From NCBI GenBank assembly GCA_035648055.1, contig DASRMF010000137.1:1-13379 (forward strand): DNA of 13,379 nt, given 5' to 3'. A program made the translations under genes and the position numbers. Origin of the DNA: Sediminicultor sp035648055. GTDB taxonomy: Bacteria; Atribacterota; Phoenicimicrobiia; Phoenicimicrobiales; Phoenicimicrobiaceae. How positions within the stretch are numbered: the stretch's first letter is position 1; each line of letters begins with the position of its first letter. Shown here one piece after another: positions 1-6,576 of this stretch. A model generated the notes under the pieces. It was not told the DNA's origin, did no database searches, and saw only the letters and a program-made list of their open reading frames with translations.

Positions 1-888
1 GTTCCTGCCCTAAGTTTTATTATCAGAGCATTTACTCAACCCGGTGATAAGGTTATTGTTCAACCGCCGGTCTATTATCCCTTTTTTCGAGTAATAGAAA
101 ATAATGGCTGCCACGTAGTGAATAATCCTTTAAAACTTAGTAATAAAAAATATTTTATGGATTACCAAGATTTAGAAAAAAAAGTTGATGACCCCAGAGT
201 AAAGTTATTGATATTATGCAGTCCACATAATCCGGTGGGAAGGGTGTGGCAGAAAGAAGAGCTTATTATACTGGGAGAAATTTGTTTAGAACACAATGTT
301 ATTGTTGTTTCTGATGAAATCCATGCCGATATTTTATTTAAAGGATACAAACATACGCCTTTTGCTTCAATTTCACCGGCATTTGCTCATCATTCAATTG
401 CCTGCACTGCACCGAGCAAAACTTTTAATTTAGCAGGACTTCAGACTTCTACCATTATTATTCCTAATAAAAAATATTACAAAATCTATAATAATATCTT
501 AGATAGCTTAGCTCTTGACGAAAACAATGTTTTTGGACTGGTAGCCTTGGAAGCTGCCTATAGAGATGGAGAGGAATGGCTTGAACAATTATTGTCTTAT
601 CTAAATGAAAATCTAAAATTCTTGATGAAATATTTTAAAGAAAGAATTCCAAAGATAAAAGTTATAAAACCGGAAGGGACTTATTTGGTCTGGCTGGATT
701 GCCGGGAATTAGGATTAAGTACCAAAGATTTAAATAATTTTATGATTAAAAAAGCTAAAGTAGCACTTGATGACGGAGATTGGTTTGGTACCGAGGGGAA
801 GGGCTTTATGAGGATTAATATTGCCTGTCCCAGGTCTTTTCTTGAGGAATGTTTAAAGAGAATAGAAAGAGCAGTTAATAGTTTATAG
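1..888 (+). CDS. MalY/PatB-type PLP-dependent C-S lyase / aminotransferase, 5' truncated by window edge
   Basis: Reading frame 1 is open from the first base, so the gene begins upstream of the window and about 295 codons are visible. It is a class I/II fold-type I PLP enzyme of the MalY/PatB group, which mostly cleave cystathionine or cysteine C-S bonds in the cytoplasm. Visible family features are QPPVYYPFF near the left edge, SPHNPVGRVW (bases about 217-249), VVSDEIHADI with the pyridine-nitrogen Asp at 313-315, and SKTFNLAGLQ with the Schiff-base Lys at 418-420. The C-terminus carries the usual small-domain signature RINIACPR. The first in-frame ATG lies well inside the domain, so it is not the true start. 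Substrate (cystathionine, cysteine or an aminotransferase substrate) cannot be settled from sequence. It ends 68 bases before the next gene, with a repeat-like element between them. Confidence 0.9.
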   Translation, partial: VPALSFIIRAFTQPGDKVIVQPPVYYPFFRVIENNGCHVVNNPLKLSNKKYFMDYQDLEKKVDDPRVKLLILCSPHNPVGRVWQKEELIILGEICLEHNVIVVSDEIHADILFKGYKHTPFASISPAFAHHSIACTAPSKTFNLAGLQTSTIIIPNKKYYKIYNNILDSLALDENNVFGLVALEAAYRDGEEWLEQLLSYLNENLKFLMKYFKERIPKIKVIKPEGTYLVWLDCRELGLSTKDLNNFMIKKAKVALDDGDWFGTEGKGFMRINIACPRSFLEECLKRIERAVNSL

Positions 889-896
889 AAAAAGGC

Positions 897-917
897 ACCA
901 GAGAACTGTCCCCTGGT
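897..917. repeat. Short REP-like palindromic element
   Basis: ACCAG (897-901) and CTGGT (913-917) form inverted arms around AGAACTGTCCC, directly after the C-S lyase stop codon. The core, AGAGAACTGTCCCC, resembles dispersed extragenic repeats that I recall from many bacterial genomes (AGAGAACCGTCCCC type, linked to REP-associated tyrosine transposases). Only one clear copy is in this window, so its repeat status is inferred from memory and not shown here. Confidence 0.35.
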
Positions 918-956
918 AGGAAAGTAATAGTTATAGATTAAGGGAGCACAAATATT

Positions 957-1421
957 ATGAGAAGAAAAGATAGAGAAATAGTTGATAAAAAAGTAATGGT
1001 ATCTATCATTGAAAAAGCAATTATTTGCCGGGTCGCTATGTGCTGGCAAGATGAACCTTATGTGATACCCATGAATTTTGGTTATCGGGATAATTATATT
1101 TATCTGCATTCAGCCGGGGAAGGACGTAAGCTGGACATTCTTCGGAATAATAATAAGGTTTGTATAGAATTTGATGCTGATGTAGAACTGGTTCAATCTC
1201 AGGAGGCATGCAATACCGAAATGAAGTACAAGAGTGTCCTGGCCTTTGGAAAAGCAGTTATTTTGAAAGATATTGCAGAAAAGAAAAAAGCCCTGGATAT
1301 TATAATGCGCCATTATTATGACCACAATTCCCCATCTGCATTTCATTACCCGGAGGATGCTCTGGAAAAAGTAATTATTATTAAAGTAAAAGTTGAAAAA
1401 ATAACCGGGAAGAAGTGTTAA
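957..1421 (+). CDS. NimA-like pyridoxamine 5'-phosphate oxidase-family flavoprotein
   Basis: This 154-residue protein matches the small split-barrel FMN-binding family that includes NimA (5-nitroimidazole reductase). Visible family traits are the N-terminal stretch CRVAMCWQDEPYVIPMNFGY (residues 24-43), YLHSAGEGRKLDIL (49-62), where a His usually contacts flavin, CIEFD (69-73) and SVLAFGKAVIL (93-103). Members act as cytosolic dimers binding FMN, heme or F420. The true substrate is unknown, and nitroimidazole resistance is only one documented role. The start ATG is preceded by AGGGAG at 941-946. The stop overlaps the ATG of the next gene by one base (TAATG), which implies translational coupling. 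The upstream C-S lyase is in the same direction 68 bases away. Confidence 0.85.
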   Translation: MRRKDREIVDKKVMVSIIEKAIICRVAMCWQDEPYVIPMNFGYRDNYIYLHSAGEGRKLDILRNNNKVCIEFDADVELVQSQEACNTEMKYKSVLAFGKAVILKDIAEKKKALDIIMRHYYDHNSPSAFHYPEDALEKVIIIKVKVEKITGKKC

Positions 1422-1885
1422 TGAACCCTTACGAAGAAAAAATTAAGAAGTATATTAAAGATTACCGCATCAAAACAGAACACCTTTCTTTTGAAACTTC
1501 CTGCCATTCGGTAGAGGAGGCGGCCAGAACAATTAATGCCTCAGCAGAGGATTTTGTGAAAAATATTTGTCTGGTTGATAAAGAAGGAAATCTAATTGTG
1601 GCTATTGTCAAAGGAGAAGACCGGGCAAGTACTAAAAAAATTGGGAAAGCTCTGGGAATTGAACGTCCACGGACAGCTAATCCGCAGGAAATTCTGGAGA
1701 AAACCGGTTTTATCTGTGGCGGTGTTCCTTCCTTCGGATATTTAGCTACATTTTTAATCGACCCGAAAGTTATGGAAAAAGAAGTGGTATATTCCGGAGG
1801 TGGCTCAGAAAAATCCCTCATTAGAATCTCCCCTCAAGAATTGCAGAAAGCCAATCAAGGGCGGGTAATAAAAATAAAAAAATAG
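1421..1885 (+). CDS. YbaK/ProX-type aminoacyl-tRNA deacylase
   Basis: This 154-residue protein has the YbaK/prolyl-tRNA editing domain along its whole length. These free-standing enzymes hydrolyse mischarged aminoacyl-tRNA (for example Cys- or Ala-tRNA(Pro)) in the cytosol. Evidence includes the family Lys in DFVKNICLV (K47), GGVPSFG (residues 100-106; relatives usually have GGVPPFG) and YSGGGSEKSLIRISPQEL near the C-terminus. A GTG at 1415 is in frame, but the purine-rich site GGGA (1407-1410) sits only 4 bases before it. It sits about 10 bases before the ATG at 1421, so I prefer the ATG. That ATG shares its A with the preceding gene's TAA stop. Which tRNA it edits cannot be told. Confidence 0.9.
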   Translation: MNPYEEKIKKYIKDYRIKTEHLSFETSCHSVEEAARTINASAEDFVKNICLVDKEGNLIVAIVKGEDRASTKKIGKALGIERPRTANPQEILEKTGFICGGVPSFGYLATFLIDPKVMEKEVVYSGGGSEKSLIRISPQELQKANQGRVIKIKK

Positions 1886-1934
1886 CGCCTGGCCGAAGAG
1901 AACCATCATTAGTTTATTAAGTGAAATATTTATA

Positions 1935-1952
1935 AAAATTGTTTGCAATTTT
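1935..1952. promoter_or_regulatory. Perfect AT-rich dyad upstream of the MFS gene
   Basis: AAAATTG (1935-1941) and CAATTTT (1946-1952) are perfect inverted arms around TTTG. No T-run follows on the + strand, so it is a poor terminator. A weak promoter, TTGCAA (1943-1948) with a 17-base spacer to TACATT (1966-1971), would overlap the dyad, which would suit an operator for the exporter gene. The rest of 1886-2005 shows nothing else recognisable. Confidence 0.3.
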
Positions 1953-2005
1953 AAAATAAAAGGACTACATTTATTAGATATATTAATTCGAGGTCAAAGA
2001 AGAAA

Positions 2006-3199
2006 ATGTCTGATAAAGATAGAAGAGAAGCAAAATCAAAACTGAAACTAAATGCATTAGGTCATTCCTATAATGATATGTATTTTTTCATTATACCTTT
2101 TCTTTTACCTCTTTTTAGAGAAGAGTTCGGAATCAATTATGTTCAATCAGGACTAATCTTAACTGTTCACGTTGCTTTGAGGTCTATCTTTTCCTTAGTA
2201 TTCGGATATTTTGGAGATAAATATGAGAAAAAAGTGATTATAGCCAGTGGATTTATCTGCTCTTCTATTTTTTTAGGAAGTTTAATCTGGATGAATAATA
2301 TCCACACCATTGTTACTTTTTTGTTTTTATTAGCTATCGGTGTTTCAACTTTTCACCCCTTGGCAACTGCTATAGTTAGAGAAAATTCCAAGAAACACCA
2401 GAGAGGACGTTATTTAAGTTTATTTTCTGCCGCGGGAACAGCAGGAATAATCGTTGCAAGTCTATTGTTTGGATTTTTGGTTCAAATATGGGGATGGAAA
2501 ATAACCTGCTTGCTGCTCTCTTTGCCCGGTTATTTTTTAGGTTATGCATATCTAAAATCCAAAAAGGATAAAAAAAATCTTAAAACAGAAGCAGAGAAGA
2601 AAATCAAGCCAGGACATATTAATTTATTTTTTATTAGCATGGGTATTCGAAGCCTGGGATTCTGGGCTATTCTTTCCTTTCTTCCTCTTTACGCTACTGA
2701 TTATCTCGGTTTAAAACCCGAGGTTTCTGCCTGGATTGTCAGTATAATTTTTATCGGGATGTTAGTAGGCAGCCTCATTTCCAGTAGAATTATAGATAAA
2801 AGCAATCCGCTTATCTTGGTATTGTCAGCCACCATTATCACTACTTTCTTAGTCCTTGGCATCACTATCATTACCCAACCCATATCTATTGTCTTACTTA
2901 TTGGAACCTTAGGTATTATAGAAGGAATATTTTTTCCCTCTCAAAGTACCTGGTTAACCTTTATTTGTCCAGTAAGTCGCCAGGGAAAAATTTTTGGGAT
3001 AAGCCTTTTTGTAGAGGGAATTTCTGCTACAATTGCCCCTACTCTCTACGGATGGATTGCAGACCAATACAGTTTAATTTGGGCTTATCGTTTAGCCGCA
3101 GTTCCTCTGTTTGTTAGTTTCATCCTATTCCTGGTACTTCACTTTTTAGAAACTAAACACGATAAAGCTTATAAAGCGAAACTCAGCCTTTCGGCATAG
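2006..3199 (+). CDS. Fsr-like major facilitator superfamily drug exporter
   Basis: This 397-residue, very hydrophobic protein has about 12 predicted membrane segments and a central cytoplasmic loop rich in Lys (about residues 186-208), the usual MFS 6+6 layout. The N-terminus, with GHSYNDMYFFIIPFLLPLF and then YVQSGLILTV, resembles the fosmidomycin-resistance (Fsr) branch. GYFGDKYEKK (about residues 70-79) is the MFS loop 2-3 motif with its Asp and basic residues. It would act in the cytoplasmic membrane, probably as a proton-coupled exporter, with unknown substrate. The start ATG has GAGGT at 1990-1994, spaced slightly long. The following gene is ArsM-like but has a separate candidate promoter, so linkage to arsenic is only positional. 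Confidence 0.85.
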   Translation: MSDKDRREAKSKLKLNALGHSYNDMYFFIIPFLLPLFREEFGINYVQSGLILTVHVALRSIFSLVFGYFGDKYEKKVIIASGFICSSIFLGSLIWMNNIHTIVTFLFLLAIGVSTFHPLATAIVRENSKKHQRGRYLSLFSAAGTAGIIVASLLFGFLVQIWGWKITCLLLSLPGYFLGYAYLKSKKDKKNLKTEAEKKIKPGHINLFFISMGIRSLGFWAILSFLPLYATDYLGLKPEVSAWIVSIIFIGMLVGSLISSRIIDKSNPLILVLSATIITTFLVLGITIITQPISIVLLIGTLGIIEGIFFPSQSTWLTFICPVSRQGKIFGISLFVEGISATIAPTLYGWIADQYSLIWAYRLAAVPLFVSFILFLVLHFLETKHDKAYKAKLSLSA

Positions 3200-3225
3200 A
3201 GCATTCAACGCGATGTTCATTTAGA

Positions 3226-3234
3226 TGTTATACT
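3226..3234 (+). promoter_or_regulatory. Candidate extended -10 promoter for the arsM-like gene
   Basis: TGTTATACT contains the TGN extension and the -10 hexamer TATACT (3229-3234, 5 of 6 to consensus). The -35 region is poor (TTCAAC-like at 3204-3209), as is typical for extended -10 promoters. Transcription would begin near 3241, just before the hairpin at 3247-3272. Confidence 0.4.
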
Positions 3235-3246
3235 GTTATAAGGAAA

Positions 3247-3272
3247 ATGATTCCTTGTAATAAAGGAATCAT
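3247..3272 (+). promoter_or_regulatory. Perfect 10-bp hairpin/dyad in the arsM leader
   Basis: ATGATTCCTT (3247-3256) and AAGGAATCAT (3263-3272) are exact inverted repeats around GTAATA. No T-run follows, so an intrinsic terminator is unlikely. The position just downstream of the predicted transcription start suits an operator or an RNA leader structure. An in-frame ATG at 3247 lies inside the left arm, but it lacks a good ribosome site and is not taken as the gene start. Confidence 0.5.
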
Positions 3273-3357
3273 ACTTGTAGGGAAACAGGGCAGAGAAGTC
3301 TATTGTTCGGTACGATACGATTTTTTATCTTCGATCTTTCAGGAAGGAGAATATTTT

Positions 3358-4197
3358 ATGAATTCTAAAGAAAAGAAAATTGATGCAAAAAAGATTAGAG
3401 AGGAAGTAAAAAAAACTTATGCTGAAGCAATATCCCGGGAAAAGCTAAGTTGTTGTTGTGGTAGTTGCGGAGAAACATGCTGTGCCCCTAAAGCAAAGGA
3501 TATCGGCTATAGCGAAAAGGAACTTAATAATCTTCTTGCTGATTCTGCCATTACATCTTTTGGTTGTGGAAATCCATTGGCCTACAGTGATGTCAGGGAA
3601 GGTGATGTTGTACTTGATCTGGGTCCGGGCGCCGGGCTTGATCTTTTGATTGCTGCCCGCAAAGTTGGACCCTCAGGGCAGGTCATCGGTGTGGATATGA
3701 CCGAAGAGATGATTAGCAAGGCGGAGGAAAATATCAAGGCCGCAGGAGTCAAGAATGTTGAAGTGCGTAAAGGATTAATCGAGGATCTTCCTGTAAAATC
3801 ATCTTCGGTTGACTGGGTAATTTCTAACTGTGTTATTAATCTTTCTCCGGAGAAAGAGAAAGTGTTTTCTGAGATTAGTCGTGTATTAAAACCGGGAGGC
3901 CAAATGGTAGTTTCAGATATGGTGGGTGAGAACATCCCGGAATGGTTGAGAGAAAATAAAAACTTATACAGTGCCTGTATTTCAGGAGTGATAAGTGAAA
4001 AGGAATATCTTTCCGGGCTGCGTAAAGCAGGACTTGAAAAAGTAAAAGTTTCTGAGCGCAAAACCTACCAAGCGGATGAGTTGGAGTCATTAATTAAATC
4101 AACACCGGAAATAAGTAAAGATATCAAGCAAATTATTGAAGAATCAGATATAAAAATAGCAAGCATTAAGATTTCTGCTTGTAAGCCTGCTCTCTGA
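3358..4197 (+). CDS. arsM: Arsenite S-adenosylmethionine methyltransferase (ArsM-type)
   Basis: This 279-residue class I SAM methyltransferase would convert As(III) to methylated arsenicals in the cytosol. The SAM site is VLDLGPGAGLD (residues 85-95), with acidic D113 ending the second strand (VIGVD). ArsM hallmarks are GCGNP (C70), SNCVINLSPEK (C158) and YSACISGVIS (C207), which correspond to the three cysteines that bind As(III) in characterised enzymes. The N-terminus has an extra cluster CCCGSCGETCC (residues 32-42). I start at 3358 because AGGAAGGAG (3341-3349) is a strong site 8 bases upstream. An in-frame ATG at 3247 would add 37 residues with no family similarity. No arsR or arsC is adjacent. 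A strong terminator follows. Confidence 0.92.
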   Translation: MNSKEKKIDAKKIREEVKKTYAEAISREKLSCCCGSCGETCCAPKAKDIGYSEKELNNLLADSAITSFGCGNPLAYSDVREGDVVLDLGPGAGLDLLIAARKVGPSGQVIGVDMTEEMISKAEENIKAAGVKNVEVRKGLIEDLPVKSSSVDWVISNCVINLSPEKEKVFSEISRVLKPGGQMVVSDMVGENIPEWLRENKNLYSACISGVISEKEYLSGLRKAGLEKVKVSERKTYQADELESLIKSTPEISKDIKQIIEESDIKIASIKISACKPAL

Positions 4198-4212
4198 GTT
4201 TCTTAAAAATAA

Positions 4213-4263
4213 AAAAAGCCTTAATCTGAGAACCGGGCAATGTTTTCAAGATTAAGGCTTTTT
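4213..4263 (+). terminator. Strong intrinsic terminator after arsM
   Basis: A perfect 15-bp stem (4213-4227 with 4249-4263) encloses a 21-base loop. The right arm ends in GGCTTTTT and the left arm begins AAAAAGCC, so it could work in both directions. It isolates the arsM unit from the HAD gene. Confidence 0.85.
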
Positions 4264-4314
4264 AGTATTAAAGGGTAAACAATGGATTAGGTCTTCGCAT
4301 TTCACCTGCAGGAT

Positions 4315-4343
4315 TTGCCAATATAAGACTTGATGGTTATAAT
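4315..4343 (+). promoter_or_regulatory. Sigma-70-type promoter for the HAD hydrolase gene
   Basis: TTGCCA (4315-4320, 5 of 6) is followed by a 17-base spacer and a perfect TATAAT (4338-4343). Transcription would start near 4350, which leaves a leader of about 24 bases before the ATG at 4374. It lies downstream of the arsM terminator, so the HAD gene is its own unit. Confidence 0.65.
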
Positions 4344-4373
4344 TACAGTAATATTTATTAAGTGGGGTTATAG

Positions 4374-5015
4374 ATGATAGAAAGAGTAAACAAATACAGG
4401 CATATTATCTGGGATTGGAACGGAACATTGATAAATGACATATGGTTAGTAGTGGAAATAATGAATAAGATGTTAAAGAAACGCAACATGCCAGGGATAG
4501 ATTCAAAAAAATACAGGGAGATTTTTGATTTCCCGGTAATAGATTATTATACAAAACTGGGATTTAATTTTTCTAAGGAATCATTTGAGGAGCTTACCGT
4601 TGAGTTTATAAGCGAATATTACACGCGTTTTAATGAGTGTAAGCTATTTAATGAAGTAGAAGAAGTGTTAAAAAAGATAAGAGATATGGGAATACCTCAA
4701 TCAATTTTATCTGCTTCAAAAGAAGATGTCCTTACAGAAAAAATCAAGTATTACGGAATTGATAAATATTTCTGCAGAATAATGGGCCTGGAAAACCACT
4801 ATGCTGAAAGTAAAGTCGAAAGAGGGAAAAAGTGGATAGCCGAGTTAAATTTAAACCCACAAGAAGTGCTTCTAATAGGGGACACTGCCCACGATTACAT
4901 AGTTTCCAAACATATGGGAAGCGATTGTTTGCTGATTGCCAATGGACATTATAGTTATGAAAGGCTCGCAAAGCTGGAAATTGATGTTGTTAGCTCGTTA
5001 AAGGAAATAATTTAA
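4374..5015 (+). CDS. HAD-superfamily hydrolase, phosphoglycolate phosphatase-like
   Basis: This 213-residue protein has the HAD fold with an alpha-helical cap of the Gph/PGMB class. Motif I is WDWNGT with nucleophile D14. The +2 position, usually the general acid/base Asp, is N16 (D-W-N-G-T). Motif II is ILSAS with S113, motif III is a Lys near ESKVERGKK (K147 or K152), and motif IV is GDTAHD (D170, D174). The cap spans roughly residues 22-85. It is probably a cytosolic small-molecule phosphatase. The substrate is unknown, and the Asn at +2 is seen in other HAD proteins starting WDWNGTL. GTGGGG at 4362-4367 is an acceptable ribosome site for the ATG. Confidence 0.85.
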   Translation: MIERVNKYRHIIWDWNGTLINDIWLVVEIMNKMLKKRNMPGIDSKKYREIFDFPVIDYYTKLGFNFSKESFEELTVEFISEYYTRFNECKLFNEVEEVLKKIRDMGIPQSILSASKEDVLTEKIKYYGIDKYFCRIMGLENHYAESKVERGKKWIAELNLNPQEVLLIGDTAHDYIVSKHMGSDCLLIANGHYSYERLAKLEIDVVSSLKEII

Positions 5016-5085
5016 ATTTGAACGAAGAAAATCACAGGAGACAATCCTTGGAATATCATATTTTGCGAACTTGTGAAGTCTGACC

Positions 5086-5103
5086 CTGAAAATTCTGAAA
5101 ATT
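5086..5103. repeat. Perfect 9-bp tandem duplication
   Basis: CTGAAAATT occurs twice with no gap (5086-5094 and 5095-5103), immediately left of the dyad at 5104-5124. The preceding bases, GAAGTCTGACCCTGA (5075-5089), resemble extragenic repeat fragments that I recall from other bacteria. Only one such copy is present here. Confidence 0.45.
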
Positions 5104-5124
5104 TTATGATAGAAATAATCATAA
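5104..5124. promoter_or_regulatory. 7-7-7 dyad upstream of the TPR gene
   Basis: TTATGAT (5104-5110) and ATCATAA (5118-5124) are perfect inverted repeats around a 7-base spacer, 138 bases before the TPR start codon. It looks like a dimeric regulator site. I could not find a convincing -35/-10 pair nearby. The remaining bases of the gap 5016-5261 hold only the 8-bp palindrome TACCGGTA at 5200-5207. Confidence 0.35.
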
Positions 5125-5261
5125 TATGTTAAAATAAGATATAAACAGTTAAAGTATATTGTTAAATAAGATGCCGCAAGAATTGTTCCATTTAAAATAT
5201 ACCGGTAACTGGTAATCTGTCTTACGTGAATATATCAGGAAAGATAATCAGGAGGTAAGGG

Positions 5262-6518
5262 ATGAGGAATTCGAATATACTCATTATTTTTTTGATCTTG
5301 GTTATTATATTTATAACTTCAGTCAGCACAATCAGTTTTAGTCAGGATAAATCAATAGAAGAACTGTACTTTCAGGGCGTTTATTTATTGGAAAACAAAA
5401 AACAATACGAAGAGGCGCTTACTTATTTCCAACAGATTATCGAATTAGACCCGGGTCACGCAGAAGCTTATTTCCAAATGGGAAAAATATTTAGAATTAC
5501 CAATCAATTCGAAAAAGCCGTAACCTACTATCGGAATGCCATCAATTTGAAACCCGATTATAGTTCAGCTTATTACGAATTAGGGCTTTCTTATCTGGAG
5601 CTTCAAAAAAAGAAAGAAGCATTGGAAGCTTTTAAACAGGCTGTTCGCAGTAAGCCGGATTTTGCCAGCGCCCATTATGGTTTGGGATTGGCATATAATG
5701 AACTAGAAAGATACAATGAGTCTATTGCCGCTTTTGAGCAAGCTTTGCTACTTGCTCCCAATGATGCTCAAATTCATTATGGTTTGGGAATTACCTATGA
5801 AGAAATCGGGGAATACCAGAAATCAATTGATTTTTTTAAAAAAGCTGTTCAACTCAAACCGGATTACGGTAAGGCATTTTATCATTTAGGAATGAATTAC
5901 CAAACGCTTGAAAATTATTCTGAAGCTGTTGAAAACCTGGAAAAGGCTGCAAATTTCCTACCAGATTCTGCTGATGAAGTTTATTACACCATAGGCATGC
6001 TTTACCGAAAAATGGAAAATTACGAGGACGCCGCCATCAAAAGCTTTGTAAAAGCAACCCAAAATAATCCCCAACATGCCGATGCTTTTTTCTATTTAGG
6101 ATGGCTTTATAATAAAAAAGGAAATTATGAGAAAACTGTAGAGGCTTACAAGGAAGTTATTCGAATTAATCCGGATTACAGTTATATTTATTATAATTTA
6201 GGCTGGGCCTATGGAGAGCTGGAAAAATATCAGGAAACCGTTGATGCTTTTAATGAGGCGGTTAAACAAAATCCGGAAGATGCAGATTTTCATTATGGCC
6301 TGGGATGGGCGTACAGCCAATTAAAAGATTACGAAAAAGCTATTGAAGCCTTTAAACAGGTTATACGCATTCAACCGGATTATACTTTTGCCCACCATAG
6401 CCTGGGAATGATTTATCTGGTTCAGGGGGATAAAAATGCTGCCCTGGACGAATATAAAATTCTCAAGGATTTAGACCAGGATACAGCAGATCAATTATTT
6501 GATATGATTTATAAATAA
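5262..6518 (+). CDS. Exported tetratricopeptide-repeat protein (about 11 TPRs)
   Basis: This 418-residue protein starts with a hydrophobic signal or anchor (residues about 5-25) and a plausible cleavage near SFSQD. The rest is almost entirely TPR motifs of 34 residues. I count eleven consecutive units, each with the W/L-G-Y-A-F-A-P pattern, for example SAHYGLGLAYNELERYNESI and DADFHYGLGWAYSQLKDYEK. The seventh unit is irregular by one or two residues. TPR arrays are protein-binding scaffolds, and this one would sit in the periplasm or on the outer face of the membrane. There is no enzymatic domain, so the partner is unknown. A near-perfect AGGAGGT (5250-5256) fixes the ATG. It is followed by a short hairpin and a convergent gene. 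Confidence 0.88.
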   Translation: MRNSNILIIFLILVIIFITSVSTISFSQDKSIEELYFQGVYLLENKKQYEEALTYFQQIIELDPGHAEAYFQMGKIFRITNQFEKAVTYYRNAINLKPDYSSAYYELGLSYLELQKKKEALEAFKQAVRSKPDFASAHYGLGLAYNELERYNESIAAFEQALLLAPNDAQIHYGLGITYEEIGEYQKSIDFFKKAVQLKPDYGKAFYHLGMNYQTLENYSEAVENLEKAANFLPDSADEVYYTIGMLYRKMENYEDAAIKSFVKATQNNPQHADAFFYLGWLYNKKGNYEKTVEAYKEVIRINPDYSYIYYNLGWAYGELEKYQETVDAFNEAVKQNPEDADFHYGLGWAYSQLKDYEKAIEAFKQVIRIQPDYTFAHHSLGMIYLVQGDKNAALDEYKILKDLDQDTADQLFDMIYK

Positions 6519-6519
6519 C

Positions 6520-6536
6520 AAAGGAGACGCTCCTTT
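6520..6536. terminator. Short bidirectional hairpin between convergent genes
   Basis: AAAGGAG (6520-6526) and CTCCTTT (6530-6536) form a perfect 7-bp stem with a 3-base loop, in the 58-base gap between the convergent TPR and permease genes. T-rich sequence follows on both strands (AATATTTTATG on +, GTTATTTAT on -), though neither is a clean T-run, so efficiency is uncertain. Confidence 0.45.
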
Positions 6537-6576
6537 AATATTTTATGAAAAAGTAGCCTATCCCCTTTTTATTGCT

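Noticed and set aside
2006..3199. The MFS gene as ArsJ, the organoarsenical exporter
   Set aside because: Its N-terminus matches the Fsr-like branch, and the GAPDH gene that accompanies arsJ is absent. Nearness to arsM is not enough.
3247..3357. A 37-residue N-terminal extension of ArsM from the ATG at 3247
   Set aside because: The ATG lies in a hairpin arm without a good ribosome site, whereas AGGAAGGAG precedes the ATG at 3358. The extra residues do not resemble the family.
3582..4061. Long open frame on the minus strand opposite arsM
   Set aside because: It mirrors a strongly conserved gene, has no recognisable domain or ribosome site, and is a shadow frame. The same applies to minus-strand frames at 681-1109, 1462-1821, 9356-9832 and 11840-12124.
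5262..6518. TPR array as a recent tandem expansion
   Set aside because: The units are diverged from each other and follow the normal TPR consensus, so they are old repeats and not a fresh duplication at DNA level.
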